Shown here piece after piece: positions 46,401 to 49,453 of a DNA stretch of 64,000 nt; positions within the stretch are counted from its first letter, which is position 1; the number at the start of each line of letters is the position of its first letter. The DNA lies in the NCBI GenBank assembly GCA_964017155.1, contig OZ024866.1:22906082-22970081 (forward strand). Reading direction: 5' to 3'. Both the position numbers and the translations under genes were made by a program. The notes under the pieces were generated by a model, which saw nothing but the letters and a program-made list of their open reading frames with translations, had not been told where the DNA came from and searched no databases. This DNA is from Oasisia sp. SBJ-2009 (lineage: Eukaryota > Annelida > Polychaeta > Sabellida > Siboglinidae).

Positions 46401-49039
46401 GGTTGTATGTAGGTACTAGGTAGCCACAGAGAAGCTCTGATGGCGTGTGTCTCTATGGAGTGCATTTGAGGTGACCACAAAGATCAATGACAGTGTTTCT
46501 CTCACAGTTGCTGGCCCACGCCCTGCTCAGCAGCATTCACCAGGCGCGACTACTACAGCGACAACACAAGTACAAGCGAGGGAAACTGGCACCACAGGGC
46601 GACACACTGGCGCCCTCTATGAAGCGGGCGAAGAACCTCGCGAGTGACCTCCTCAACATGAGTTCCAGCGACATAGACGACCTGCTCAGTGTGTGTGATG
46701 ACATGGACGACTCCGTTAAGGTGTGTAGTGCTTACATGGACAAGTGTCAATGTGTGTAGTGCTTACATGGACAAATGTCAATGTGTGTAGTGCTTACATG
46801 GACAAGTGTTAATGTGTGTAGTGCTTACATGGACAAGTGTCAATGTGTGTAGTACTTACATGGACAAGTGTCAGTGTGTGTAGTACATACATGGACAAGT
46901 GTCAATGTGTGTAGTTCTTACATTGACAAGTGTCAATGTGTGTAGTGCTACATGGACAACTGTCAGTGTGTGTAGTGCTACATGGACAAGTGCCAATGTG
47001 TATAATGCTACATGGACAAGTGTCAATGTGTATATTGCTACATGGACAAGTGTCAATGTGTGTTGTGGTTATATGGACAAGTGTCAATGTGTATAGTGCT
47101 ACATGGACAAGTGTCAATGTGTGTAGTGCGTACATTGACAAGTGTCAATATGTGTAGTGCTTACATGGACAAGTGTCAATGTGTGTAGTGCTTACATGGA
47201 CAAGTGTCAATGTGTGTAGTGCTTACATGAAAACGTGTTAATGTGTGTACTGCTTACATGGACAAGTGTCAATGTGTGTAGGCTTACATGGACAAGAGTC
47301 AATGTGTGTAGTGCTTACATGGACAAGTGTCAATGCGTGTAGTGCTACATGGATAAGTCGACAAGCATCAATGTGTGTAGTGCTGACATGGTCAAATGTC
47401 AGCGTGTATAATGGTGACACAGACAAGTGTCAATGTGTGTAGTGATGACACAGAAGTGTCAAGATTCCTAGTGGTGACATGGAGAAGTGTGAAGATATGC
47501 TGTGGTGACACAGGAGTCTCAACGCATGTTGTGGTGACACAGAAATGTCGAAGTGTGTAGTGGTGACAGAAGTGTTAAGGCATGTTGTGGTAACACAGAT
47601 GTGTCAAAGTGTGTAGTGGTGACAGAAGTGTTAAGGCATGTTGTGGTAACACAGATGTGTCAAAGTGTGTAGTGGTGACAGAAGTGTTAAGGCATGTTGT
47701 GGTGACATCGGGAAGTGTCTATCTGAATGTGTAGTCTGGGAAAAATCATGGTGTGTAGTATTGACACAGAGAAACGTAAGGTGTGTTGTGGTGACACAGG
47801 GACTGGTCTAGTTGTGTAGTGTGTGATAATGTTACAGCTTTGACAATTCCATCAAGTGTCAGACTCAGATGTTGATTATTTGTGTCTCTGAAGTGTCCAC
47901 TTAGGACTCTGTCAAGTTGTGTAGATTTGTCACAGATTAGACGGACTTATCTAAAGGAAGACGTGTCAAGAAATAACATGTTCATGAGATAGAAATCCTC
48001 AAAATGACCCACATTTGACCCTGTTGATCAGCTGGACGAGGACATGGACGACGACTGCAGAGTGGACAAGGAGTGGACAAAGAAGTGGCAAAAGGTCATT
48101 CAGTCAAAGGTCAGTTTATTGGTCACTTTGCAACTGTTTCACCGAGACATAGCCATGCGTTTCTGACCATAAACAAGGAGCTCCTTCAATCAGTATTTTC
48201 CTCTCAAAAATACCAGTATGACAGCACAACGATTGAGAGATGAATTGTGGTTTAAAACTGTTTTTTACCTCAATAAACACATGTAAAGTTTTACATATGC
48301 ATTAATGCATATTAATTTTTAGAGTTGTAAAGTGCCATAGAGCCGTGTGTGAATAAGACATGATATGAATATTATATTTAATATGTACTGTTTTCAGTAA
48401 ATAAGTCACAGAACATGCTTCAGAATATGACTGTACATCAATTACTTTTAGAACAACTTGGGAGTGGTCCACCTAGAAACTAGACTAACTTATTGTTAAC
48501 GTTCTTGATATATATGATATAACAAGCTGCAACAGTTTTTGTTTATAGTATAAACTACGCTGAAGTCCTCAAACTAATAAGATTGTTATTTCTAATGGAA
48601 CGTCACAATTAGGGCCACCTTCAGAACAGGGACACAATTATCTGAATAACAGGGTGACCATATATGTGGACCTATACACTGGACAATGTATGGAAGTAAT
48701 TATGGATTGTCAGTGTGACCTTATTTGCGAGGTAGTTTTATTACAGAGGTGACAATTAAATGAGGTTCAACCATGTAAACGAAAACTATGCCGATTTGTT
48801 CAAAATATAATGTGAACCACGCACCACAGGTTTAAATAGCATACGAAATGGTATGCAACCATTTGATTCTAAGAGATATATTTTTATGCTTTTGCTAGTG
48901 ACTTCCCTGCAGATGTCTTAGTTCTCTCTGCTGATTGTGACGTGTGTTTCAGGAGGACTTTGCAATGACGATGGTGAAACTCTTCATGCAGAAGGTGGAT
49001 GAACGCTGTCAGATAATCATGAAGCTGGGCACCACCTAG
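3831..49039 (+). CDS. CNTLN: Centlein ortholog (CNTLN), complete gene of 36 coding exons
   Basis: Thirty-six exons with GT-AG borders join in phase into 3,792 nt, coding for 1,263 residues plus stop (the human protein is about 1,400). Identity rests on blocks I recognise from vertebrate centlein: DKEFVWSLWKRLQ (residues 34-46), SQQADLIRQLQTL (260-272), DHVWNELAFF (516-525), EGWEEVSD (717-724) and NLASDLLNMSSSD (1181-1193). Most of the protein is Glu/Lys/Gln-rich heptad coiled coil. A Ser/Arg/Pro-rich segment (about 354-420) and an acidic Ser/Pro segment (about 725-830) break it. In vertebrates centlein is a centriole-associated protein that links C-Nap1/CEP250 to CEP68 and helps hold centrosomes together; that role here is inferred from homology. 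The start ATG at 3831 is the first in frame after an upstream TGA near 3808. No membrane segment or signal peptide is seen. Seven introns carry minisatellites touching a splice junction. Confidence 0.95.
3859..6291 (+). other. CNTLN introns 1 and 2, no recognised elements
   Basis: AT-rich intron DNA. I see only a short GTT/ATT microsatellite (6263-6289) next to the exon 3 acceptor and a CCACCTAGTGACCA motif near 5856 that recurs near 9099 in similar form. Confidence 0.5.
5083..5150 (+). CDS. CNTLN: CNTLN exon 2 (residues 10-32)
   Basis: Enters in phase 1 and leaves in phase 0. Encodes GAAEFMRLKAEIGALNEQLS and three more residues, the start of the first coiled coil. Human centlein has a similar short helix just before the DKEFVW block. 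Confidence 0.85.
6292..6380 (+). CDS. CNTLN: CNTLN exon 3 (residues 33-61, signature block)
   Basis: Encodes ADKEFVWSLWKRLQVASPEI and the following helix TQAISLVIQ. This is the most conserved part of the protein and the main basis for the gene name. The acceptor lies directly after a GTT/ATT microsatellite (about 6263-6289). Leaves in phase 2. Confidence 0.95.
6635..6935 (-). mobile_element. SINE family 1, full-length-like copy in intron 3
   Basis: The right end, read on the minus strand, begins GTTGCTCAGGGGTAGAGC (tRNA-like A box), with GAGTTGAATCC (B-box-like) some 30 bases later. The body contains CTTTACTTCCCTGCCAGACC and CACCATCTCAACTTCTCTGG. The same body recurs near 10.35, 12.3, 18.4 and 51.3 kb. 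A tRNA-derived SINE lying antisense to CNTLN. Confidence 0.7.
7006..7134 (+). CDS. CNTLN: CNTLN exon 4 (residues 62-104)
   Basis: Encodes REHDKSECRNREVLEVLQSK and a further coiled coil, aligning with the KDRKVLEILQ region of vertebrate centlein. The donor GTGTGTG is also the first repeat of a GT microsatellite. Confidence 0.93.
7135..7380 (+). repeat. GT microsatellite starting at the exon 4 donor
   Basis: Runs of GT interrupted by TT and A begin with the GTGTGTG of the exon 4 5' splice site and continue to about 7380. The splice donor is part of the repeat. Confidence 0.85.
7536..7620 (+). CDS. CNTLN: CNTLN exon 5 (residues 105-133)
   Basis: Coiled-coil exon encoding TAELEEERDKLLASNYDLQH and nine more residues. 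Acceptor TTTCAG, donor GTAACC, leaves in phase 0. Confidence 0.9.
8105..8300 (+). mobile_element. Degraded tRNA-like SINE in intron 5
   Basis: Contains an A-box-like GTGGCTAGAGCAATGC and, further on, ACGTTGGGCAAGTTCATTCA, a phrase typical of old tRNA-derived SINEs (TTGGGCAAG followed by pyrimidines). Heavily decayed; boundaries approximate. Confidence 0.4.
8571..8637 (+). CDS. CNTLN: CNTLN exon 6 (residues 134-155)
   Basis: Encodes LDSEERNSASRLAVRDLDKA then NL. Acceptor TTTTACAG, donor GTAGGG, leaves in phase 1. Confidence 0.88.
8638..9692 (+). other. CNTLN intron 6, nothing recognised
   Basis: AT-rich intron sequence. The only repeated word I notice is CACCTAGTGACCA near 9099, shared with intron 2. 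Confidence 0.45.
9693..9796 (+). CDS. CNTLN: CNTLN exon 7 (residues 156-190)
   Basis: Coiled coil DLKQQMSKLERELAMMKKEN followed by KELLQMSESQKLRSK. Donor GTCAGT, leaves in phase 0. Confidence 0.9.
10090..10146 (+). CDS. CNTLN: CNTLN exon 8 (residues 191-209)
   Basis: A 57-nt in-phase exon encoding SLESDHVEVQHNYDHIMSE. Acceptor TGTCTGTAG, donor GTGAGT. Confidence 0.85.
10315..10475 (-). mobile_element. SINE family 1, left part of a split copy
   Basis: Contains the family body GCTTTACACTTTACCTCCCT and CACCATCTCAACTTCTTTGG. It stops near 10475 where the foldback element begins. The missing right part, with the tRNA-like head, resumes at 12238. Confidence 0.7.
10476..12230. mobile_element. Foldback-type DNA transposon with duplicated inverted arms
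   Basis: The left arm (about 10580-10760) and right arm (about 11955-12130) are long inverted repeats; for example CCTCACACATAGCTAAATAT near 10638 is matched by ATATTTAGCTATGTGTGAGG near 12042. A second, related inverted pair lies inside (about 10795-10940 and 11790-11935), so each arm carries two copies of one module. The right end has its own cruciform (12143-12204). No transposase frame is seen in the 0.8-kb centre. It splits a SINE. Looks like a non-autonomous foldback element; superfamily unknown. Confidence 0.7.
12231..12420 (-). mobile_element. SINE family 1, right part of the split copy with tRNA-like head
   Basis: Continues the SINE body (CACATATCCACCACTGTCTA) and ends in a head that on the minus strand reads GTGGCTCAGGGGTAGAGC, the tRNA A-box region. 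Together with 10315-10475 it matches the intact copy at 6635-6935. Confidence 0.7.
12574..12671 (+). CDS. CNTLN: CNTLN exon 9 (residues 210-241)
   Basis: Encodes LSDAKKRLRQSEQKQKEATR and EVCAKSRELELV, a basic coiled coil. Leaves in phase 2; the codon for R242 spans the intron. Confidence 0.9.
12890..13362 (+). mobile_element. 5'-truncated LINE 3' end in intron 9
   Basis: Frameshifted remnants of the reverse-transcriptase C-terminus (APRLWNNLPE-like words, then LKTHLFKAAFVNYL and a stop). An AT-rich 3' UTR follows, ending GCGCTTTACAAATAAATAAT and an ATT run. The same tail occurs near 31.7 and 46.3 kb. Confidence 0.65.
13697..14181 (+). repeat. 21-bp minisatellite ending at the exon 10 acceptor
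   Basis: About 22 units, each with TTGTTGGTTCTAG followed by GA(A/C)TGTGT. The final unit is 20 bp and its TTCTAG is the real exon 10 acceptor; the first units read TTCCTAGGAAGGG, closer to exon sequence GAAGGAG. Because 21 is a multiple of three, long meaningless open frames run through it on both strands. Confidence 0.95.
14182..14291 (+). CDS. CNTLN: CNTLN exon 10 (residues 242-278)
   Basis: Encodes RKELSDLWATHTQATDHTSQ and QADLIRQLQTLHKDTRQ, matching the vertebrate block ending QQAELIQQLQVL. The acceptor TTGTTCTAG is the last unit of a 21-bp minisatellite. Leaves in phase 1. Confidence 0.95.
14428..14456 (+). repeat. Short telomere-like CCCTAA repeat
   Basis: About five degenerate copies of CCCTAA (CCCTAACCCTAATCC and variants) in intron 10. 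An interstitial trace, too short to imply a former chromosome end. Confidence 0.4.
14540..14592 (+). CDS. CNTLN: CNTLN exon 11 (residues 279-296)
   Basis: Encodes MLKNQEETFTMENAALQT, aligned with the vertebrate VLRNQEDVHT stretch. Acceptor TTGTTGCAG, donor GTGAGT. Confidence 0.92.
14593..15099 (+). other. CNTLN intron 11, nothing recognised
   Basis: Unique-looking intron sequence without repeat or coding signal that I can support. Confidence 0.4.
15100..15162 (+). CDS. CNTLN: CNTLN exon 12 (residues 297-317)
   Basis: A 63-nt in-phase coiled-coil exon encoding KLKKLEQTEADLRQEHVFYE then Q. Donor GTTGGT. Confidence 0.85.
15528..15599. repeat. TA microsatellite in intron 12
   Basis: Uninterrupted TA dinucleotides, with one AATA break near the right end, 170 bp before exon 13. 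Confidence 0.95.
15774..15883 (+). CDS. CNTLN: CNTLN exon 13 (residues 318-353)
   Basis: Encodes KIQEQQDMIVDLRRKLTTTE followed by a Pro/Asp-rich stretch QPLPEDDPAVPPFGSY. This resembles the Pro/Glu-rich break after the N-terminal coiled coil in vertebrate centlein. The donor GTCAGT opens directly into a minisatellite built on the same hexamer. Confidence 0.88.
15884..16196 (+). repeat. 11-bp minisatellite built on the exon 13 donor
   Basis: Starts at the GTCAGT 5' splice site of exon 13 and repeats GGTCAGTGGGT with GGTCTGTGGGT variants to about 16196. Each unit therefore repeats a GTCAGT or GTCTGT donor-like hexamer. Confidence 0.9.
16387..16435. repeat. TA microsatellite in intron 13
   Basis: Pure TA run directly joined to the 20-bp minisatellite that follows. 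Confidence 0.95.
16436..17622 (+). repeat. 20-bp minisatellite in intron 13, about 60 copies
   Basis: Units of TGCTGAGTCTGCTGGGTATT with GGTATA, TGATGAG and 17-19-bp variants. The variants are interspersed, suggesting repeated local duplication of short blocks. Long minus-strand frames through it (414 and 120 codons) are by-products of the repeat. Confidence 0.95.
17728..17983 (+). CDS. CNTLN: CNTLN exon 14 (residues 354-439), Ser/Arg-rich linker
   Basis: The largest exon. It holds a basic Ser/Arg/Pro-rich, probably disordered stretch (SRGRQRQVTGRLGDTK, then HKSPGQSPGRRLDQSP) and ends in coiled coil KMLRQRLVTMERKLDHYHQL. Vertebrate centlein has a comparable RSRSLSPK linker at this place. Leaves in phase 0. 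Confidence 0.9.
18100..18530 (+). repeat. Degenerate ATGTGGACTGTGTCA-type repeat in intron 14
   Basis: Loose repeats of CATGTGGACTGTGTCA with 20-25-bp spacing, decayed. A piece of SINE family 1 (about 18345-18410, with TTACACTTTACTTTTCTGGC) lies within it. Similar words reappear at 19065-19140. Confidence 0.5.
18534..19066. mobile_element. Unclassified element with three CCGTGAGGTGGCAGCA modules
   Basis: CCGTGAGGTGGCAGCA occurs near 18556, 18798 and 18978. The second and third copies close into hairpins with CACGG 25-30 bases later. Between them lies a diverged direct repeat of about 200 bp (AACTTATATTAACACAAAA near 18750 and 18900). Probably a non-autonomous DNA element with internal tandem duplication; no coding frame. 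Confidence 0.45.
19148..19269 (+). CDS. CNTLN: CNTLN exon 15 (residues 440-479)
   Basis: Encodes DDELKELKVAHNRRLERLRS and VVTNYKLVKKQLRIVEEECY. It matches the vertebrate block with TNYRAVKEQLKQWEE. Its last 18 or so bases and GTGGGT donor are copy zero of the 53-bp minisatellite that follows. Leaves in phase 2. Confidence 0.93.
19247..23492 (+). repeat. 53-bp minisatellite repeating the exon 15 splice donor, about 80 copies
   Basis: Copy zero is the end of exon 15 (TTGTGGAGGAG, GTGTTACGG) plus its donor GTGGGTCATTG. Each unit repeats the near-exonic GTGGAGGAGTGTTACGG, the GTGGGT donor, then GCTTCCTCCTGTAG, which resembles a strong 3' splice site, and TCTCAGTTAGTT. Copies are almost identical and differ mainly at TCAT/TCAC and TGTGG/TGTAG, so the array is young or homogenised. 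Confidence 0.97.
23767..23808 (+). CDS. CNTLN: CNTLN exon 16 (residues 480-493), 42-nt small exon
   Basis: The acceptor ATGCAG at 23766 is the one of three nearby candidates that keeps the frame: it enters in phase 2 and leaves in phase 2, giving EVAPPSASPVATS. Other nearby AGs give a stop or the wrong phase. The borders are less certain than for other exons. Confidence 0.6.
23855..24860. repeat. CAGCCAGCCCCAGTCATCCC minisatellite with flanking direct repeats
   Basis: About 25 degenerate units of 20-25 bp (24130-24765), rich in CAGTCAGCCAGCC and AGTCATCCCC. It is flanked by related words: GGGCTGTAGGCAGGACCAAA (about 23864) and GGGCTTTATGCAGGACCAAA (about 24768). Also AAAGCTATGTCCC at 24140 against ATAGTTATGTCCC at 24796. 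No coding signal. Confidence 0.75.
24880..25400 (-). mobile_element. LINE reverse-transcriptase C-terminal fragment in intron 16
   Basis: Minus strand: WKDKNISMEARISLLRALIT, then SVFFYGCESWTVDAEME, followed by frameshifted remains (LLTIVQSQQLQWFGRVIR, RKRGRQTKP, WTGLSFNQL). This is the familiar C-terminal part of RTE/BovB-like or related non-LTR endonuclease-reverse transcriptases. Broken by stops; not functional. Confidence 0.75.
26031..26156 (+). CDS. CNTLN: CNTLN exon 17 (residues 494-535)
   Basis: Encodes a basic stretch PKTKKKKLTRCHPRTLQNED, then the signature TDHVWNELAFFKNEAKNLAM. The second part matches vertebrate DAVWNELAYFKREN. Donor GTATGT, leaves in phase 2. Confidence 0.95.
26758..27775 (-). 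mobile_element. CR1-like LINE, 5'-truncated, with intact reverse-transcriptase C-terminus
   Basis: An uninterrupted 192-residue minus-strand frame (27100-27678) reads MSWKIHINNLAKKIARNVGM, MKTLYYSLILPHLQYCVLLW, LQKRAIRIITKSQY and GPVFWNTLPQHIRKL. This is the C-terminal domain of CR1/L2-clade reverse transcriptases, followed by a stop. The 3' UTR ends CCGAAATAAAGTTCAATTCA with a TTCAA repeat (26759-26781), typical of such elements. The youngest-looking LINE here, cut at its 5' end. Confidence 0.85.
27780..28730 (+). other. Rest of CNTLN intron 17, nothing recognised
   Basis: AT-rich DNA with many TTTATT words and no supported gene or element. Confidence 0.4.
28735..28835 (+). CDS. CNTLN: CNTLN exon 18 (residues 536-569)
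   Basis: Encodes MNLQEQVDTLKVQVSQDSAS and IYELRTCLEQEKE. It continues the conserved block, matching vertebrate MNLEEELDELKVH and IQELNRCV. Leaves in phase 1. Confidence 0.95.
29062..29192 (+). CDS. CNTLN: CNTLN exon 19 (residues 570-613), Gln-rich
   Basis: Gln-rich coiled coil ELQFLVEQQQEQQRRQEQQR, then AVSPDPNDTMQRAMQQEIDK and TTLK. Acceptor TTTGAAG, donor GTAACC, leaves in phase 0. Confidence 0.9.
29222..29518 (-). mobile_element. SINE family 2, minus-strand copy in intron 19
   Basis: Minus strand: GGAGCGGTGGTTGCG head, ACGGTGGTTCAATCCCACCT (B-box region), then body words GAAACTTAGGCAATTTCGTT and CCCACACAGGGGGTAAATGT. The same words occur in plus orientation at 30826. A tRNA-derived SINE. 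Confidence 0.85.
29540..29800 (-). mobile_element. LINE fragment (C-terminal reverse transcriptase) in intron 19
   Basis: Minus-strand frame with WTWMTNTLKRCYDRHKTSHR, VEPSRKRINRPPQKLEA and ANWKERKKT. It follows the pattern W-W-x-x-T-L, then KRKRGRPP, common at the C-terminus of non-LTR reverse transcriptases. Short and isolated. Confidence 0.55.
29925..30355 (+). mobile_element. 5'-truncated LINE 3' end in intron 19
   Basis: Plus-strand words KTKLNIGKCAFSVAVPTIWN and QLPITIKSSETLDTFVNN match the standard FSVAxPxxWNxLP ending of this LINE group. It ends with an ATT repeat (about 30341-30354). Confidence 0.65.
30718..30806 (+). CDS. CNTLN: CNTLN exon 20 (residues 614-642)
   Basis: Encodes LKKLAGRVSQLQEDNRNLEK and QQAAWLDDR. 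It corresponds to the vertebrate coiled coil beginning KVTELENRLKSFEK. Two oppositely oriented SINE copies flank this exon. Leaves in phase 2. Confidence 0.9.
30826..31105 (+). mobile_element. SINE family 2, plus-strand copy in intron 20
   Basis: GAGCGGTGGTCGCATGGTAG (A-box region), GGTTCAATCCCACCTACC (B box), then GAAACTTAGGCAATTTCGTT and CACACAGGGGGTAAATGTGT. About 85% identical by eye to the inverted copy at 29222-29518. It begins 20 bases after exon 20. Confidence 0.88.
31250..31725 (+). mobile_element. 5'-truncated LINE 3' end in intron 20
   Basis: Plus frame FGDRAFCIAAPHLWNDLPRN and FKRLLKTYLFKRAFY with stops. The 3' UTR ends GCGCTATACAAATGC and an ATT run. Same family as the copies near 13.0 and 46.0 kb. 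Confidence 0.75.
31866..31952 (+). CDS. CNTLN: CNTLN exon 21 (residues 643-671)
   Basis: Encodes ALKVEVNSLRQTDSDHRMKM and ADLNREIA, coiled coil. Acceptor CGTTTTAG, donor GTGGAT, leaves in phase 2. Confidence 0.88.
31953..32460 (+). other. CNTLN intron 21, nothing recognised
   Basis: AT-rich intron sequence with no repeat or coding feature that I can support. Confidence 0.4.
32461..32530 (+). CDS. CNTLN: CNTLN exon 22 (residues 672-695)
   Basis: Encodes RLQRELKKTRRKKIVVKANS and AIKQ, strongly basic. It corresponds to the Lys-rich stretch before the GWEDVSE block in vertebrates. Donor GTAGGT, leaves in phase 0. Confidence 0.88.
32915..35030 (+). repeat. 38-bp minisatellite repeating the exon 23 acceptor, about 44 copies
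   Basis: Each unit carries GTGTGTTTGTTGGTGCAG, an acceptor-like run, followed by TGTCAGGTGGAGATTGACTT. The last unit's GCAG is the real exon 23 acceptor, and the real exon start TACCAGGTGAAGATGCA matches the unit at 12 of 17 bases. A LINE fragment (33965-34335) divides the array into about 26 and 18 units. Confidence 0.97.
33965..34335 (-). mobile_element. LINE C-terminal fragment inserted in the 38-bp array
   Basis: Minus frame ERKGRPKTSWKDACKRDMIT and VGLNTVEANNRVMW, preceded by KKITEKQLKCYGHVMTK. This is a classic C-terminal tail of non-LTR reverse transcriptases (GRPKxxWKD motif). It interrupts otherwise regular repeats, so it entered after the array had formed or was carried with a block. 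Confidence 0.8.
35031..35119 (+). CDS. CNTLN: CNTLN exon 23 (residues 696-724)
   Basis: Encodes YQVKMQSSLRRMREVVGDME and TEGWEEVSD. This is the conserved DGWEDVSE landmark of centlein. Its 3' splice site is the last repeat of a 38-bp minisatellite. Leaves in phase 2. Confidence 0.95.
35490..36154 (+). repeat. GT-rich minisatellite ending at the exon 24 acceptor
   Basis: Units of about 18-20 bp (GTGTGTCCTGTGTGTACGT and variants) from about 35490 to the acceptor CCTGTCAG at 36154. The CCTGT of the acceptor is part of the repeat word. Long frames through it are repeat by-products. Confidence 0.93.
36155..36341 (+). CDS. CNTLN: CNTLN exon 24 (residues 725-787), acidic Ser/Pro linker
   Basis: Encodes TEERTTGGEATMTSMSDVMT, GDSLGQAIVDRAHDSRIDDD and a Ser/Pro-rich tail. 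SLGQAIVD fits the vertebrate TLGTIIVE. Probably disordered. The acceptor CCTGTCAG closes a GT-rich minisatellite. Confidence 0.92.
36676..36910. repeat. CA-rich microsatellite in intron 24
   Basis: CACACA runs mixed with CATACACA, CACAAATG and CCATAAACA words. Simple sequence. Confidence 0.95.
37110..37194 (+). CDS. CNTLN: CNTLN exon 25 (residues 788-815)
   Basis: Encodes VESIDEHVRRMNRINEPPVK and DAPPTPRA, then leaves in phase 1. Linker region with a Pro-rich end. Confidence 0.85.
37499..37647 (+). CDS. CNTLN: CNTLN exon 26 (residues 816-865)
   Basis: Encodes EYRRSARSGYAFPSPHPVVS, SKVSSKVTTGGASVQQVTSL and KQRIKELQQQ. Disorder gives way to coiled coil, as in the vertebrate stretch with LLRERIISLQQQ. 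Leaves in phase 0. Confidence 0.92.
38040..38718. mobile_element. piggyBac-like MITE in intron 26
   Basis: TTAA at 38040-38043 and 38715-38718 flank imperfect inverted ends: CCGATTAGCACTCA on the left, and CCCATTAACACTCA read inward from the right. TTAA target duplication with CC-starting ends is typical of the piggyBac superfamily. No transposase frame in the 0.67-kb interior, so non-autonomous. Confidence 0.6.
38926..39057 (+). CDS. CNTLN: CNTLN exon 27 (residues 866-909)
   Basis: In-phase exon of 44 codons: VKVLKCIKDAHSKTLLEQTN, SISQLEAELTAATQKTKTST, ATAQ. Coiled coil. Donor GTACGC. Confidence 0.9.
39950..41078 (+). repeat. CCCTGTTGTATCTGAGA minisatellite ending at the exon 28 acceptor
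   Basis: Units of 17-21 bp, degenerate on the left (TATTTGAGATGCCC) and clean on the right (CCCCTGTTGTATCTGAGAC). About 55 units in all. The last unit reads CCCTGTTGTAG, a single change that gives the exon 28 acceptor. The array is pyrimidine-rich on the transcribed sense. Confidence 0.95.
41079..41216 (+). CDS. CNTLN: CNTLN exon 28 (residues 910-955)
   Basis: In-phase exon of 46 codons: RLAAEVERMREEKEEMTRRL, DEMAAATTDASMHLEEDWVS, LTNRLK. The acceptor TGTTGTAG lies inside the last unit of a pyrimidine-rich minisatellite. Confidence 0.9.
41217..42359 (+). other. CNTLN intron 28, no supported element
   Basis: Contains a 158-codon minus-strand frame (41365-41841) with no recognisable motif, treated as chance. 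The rest is AT-rich unique-looking DNA. Confidence 0.4.
42360..42457 (+). CDS. CNTLN: CNTLN exon 29 (residues 956-987)
   Basis: Encodes NASTEVSKQLAQIKQLKMEN and EAYAEKIKQLNE. It matches the vertebrate NATNELTKQSSNVKTLK coiled coil. Leaves in phase 2. Confidence 0.93.
42890..42998 (+). CDS. CNTLN: CNTLN exon 30 (residues 988-1024)
   Basis: Encodes VNHQERDVAQKRNLVEEMRT and KLREVHSNTEADATAM, aligned with vertebrate ITMKRHLIEDLKFRQK. Leaves in phase 0. Confidence 0.92.
43629..43688 (+). CDS. CNTLN: CNTLN exon 31 (residues 1025-1044)
   Basis: A 60-nt in-phase exon encoding LEVENRMKSLSETNNRNKIQ. It fits the vertebrate LDKKVKTLTEECSNKK stretch. Acceptor GTGTTCAG, donor GTGAGA. Confidence 0.88.
44098..44193 (+). 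CDS. CNTLN: CNTLN exon 32 (residues 1045-1076)
   Basis: Encodes LEAMKQRLATVTEDKYNNEE and KVIKLSEELEKK, matching vertebrate SLKQRLNVAVKEKSQYEQ and KEELEKK. Confidence 0.93.
44681..44866 (+). CDS. CNTLN: CNTLN exon 33 (residues 1077-1138)
   Basis: Encodes CRQAADLQRKCGEQHATLSA, VENTAKQQLQSLAHQSEAAI, DMAQSKLLHTSLSLKEFHKF and VG. It matches vertebrate TAASKQLQELALQSEQ. Three AGs sit close together at the acceptor. Starts at 44681 or 44690 both keep the frame, so the first three residues are uncertain. Confidence 0.88.
45780..46372 (+). mobile_element. 5'-truncated LINE 3' end in intron 33
   Basis: Plus-strand frame ending LSRSRYGDRMFSVAGPRLWN, TLPADMKKTCCFVTFKRLLK, THLFWAVYEV and stop. This is the standard C-terminus of a non-LTR reverse transcriptase. 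The 3' UTR ends TTATGGCGCTTTATAAATGT with an ATT run. This copy keeps an open frame over about 70 residues. Confidence 0.82.
46508..46720 (+). CDS. CNTLN: CNTLN exon 34 (residues 1139-1209)
   Basis: Encodes LLAHALLSSIHQARLLQRQH, a basic linker, then KRAKNLASDLLNMSSSDIDD and an acidic end. It matches vertebrate KAQTLAASILNISRSDLEE. The final coding bases and donor GTGTGT seed the minisatellite that follows. Confidence 0.93.
46690..47840 (+). repeat. 31-bp minisatellite seeded at the exon 34 donor
   Basis: Units read TACATGGACAAGTGTCAATG then TGTGTAGTGCT. The exon 34 end (ACATGGAC ... TTAAG) and donor (GTGTGTAGTGCTT) match the two halves. About 24 regular units run to about 47450. After that come decayed ones, including a block of about 54 bp repeated three times (47530-47700, with GTGTTAAGGCATGTTGTGG). 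Confidence 0.93.
48032..48109 (+). CDS. CNTLN: CNTLN exon 35 (residues 1210-1235)
   Basis: In-phase exon LDEDMDDDCRVDKEWTKKWQ and KVIQSK. The pattern acidic-DKEW-Q-K fits the vertebrate NDKEWMLYIQKLL C-terminal block. Confidence 0.9.
48110..48952 (+). other. CNTLN intron 35, nothing recognised
   Basis: AT-rich intron with no supported repeat or gene. Confidence 0.4.
48953..49039 (+). CDS. CNTLN: CNTLN exon 36 (residues 1236-1263, stop)
   Basis: Last coding exon EDFAMTMVKLFMQKVDERCQ and IIMKLGTT, stop TAG at 49037. The acceptor GTGTGTTTCAG is strong. A polyadenylation signal follows 72 bases downstream. Confidence 0.9.
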   Translation, partial: EDFAMTMVKLFMQKVDERCQIIMKLGTT

Positions 49040-49110
49040 TAGCAACAACTGGAACTCTTTTGGGCAACGTTGATGTTGAAATTTCTAATAATATCCGAAT
49101 ATATTTTATT

Positions 49111-49116
49111 AATAAA
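49111..49116 (+). terminator. CNTLN polyadenylation signal AATAAA
   Basis: First canonical AATAAA after the CNTLN stop codon, 72 bases downstream, followed by a T-rich stretch. Fits a short 3' UTR. Further AATAAA copies occur in AT-rich DNA downstream (about 49863), so alternative ends are possible. Confidence 0.55.
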
Positions 49117-49453
49117 GTATTTTGTTACACCATTTTAGAAATAACATGGATAGTTGTTTTTACATTGCTCTATTTTTAGATCTATTAAATTCCAAGTAAA
49201 AGTATTGTAGGCACTCTTAACTCACTGACTTTTAAATGTGCACAGTTCCATATTTCACAGAAATATTTCGGTGCATGGGAAAAGTAAACATGTTTTGTTG
49301 ATATGGTAATCCATGTTAATCTATTATTGCTGCAGTGTACTAGGTTTTTTTAGATTGATCCACTTCATTACTATTCATATTACAATACACGTGTACATAA
49401 ACTGTGCAAAGTGGGCTTACATGTCAGAGTAATTGAACTAAAAATAATGAATT

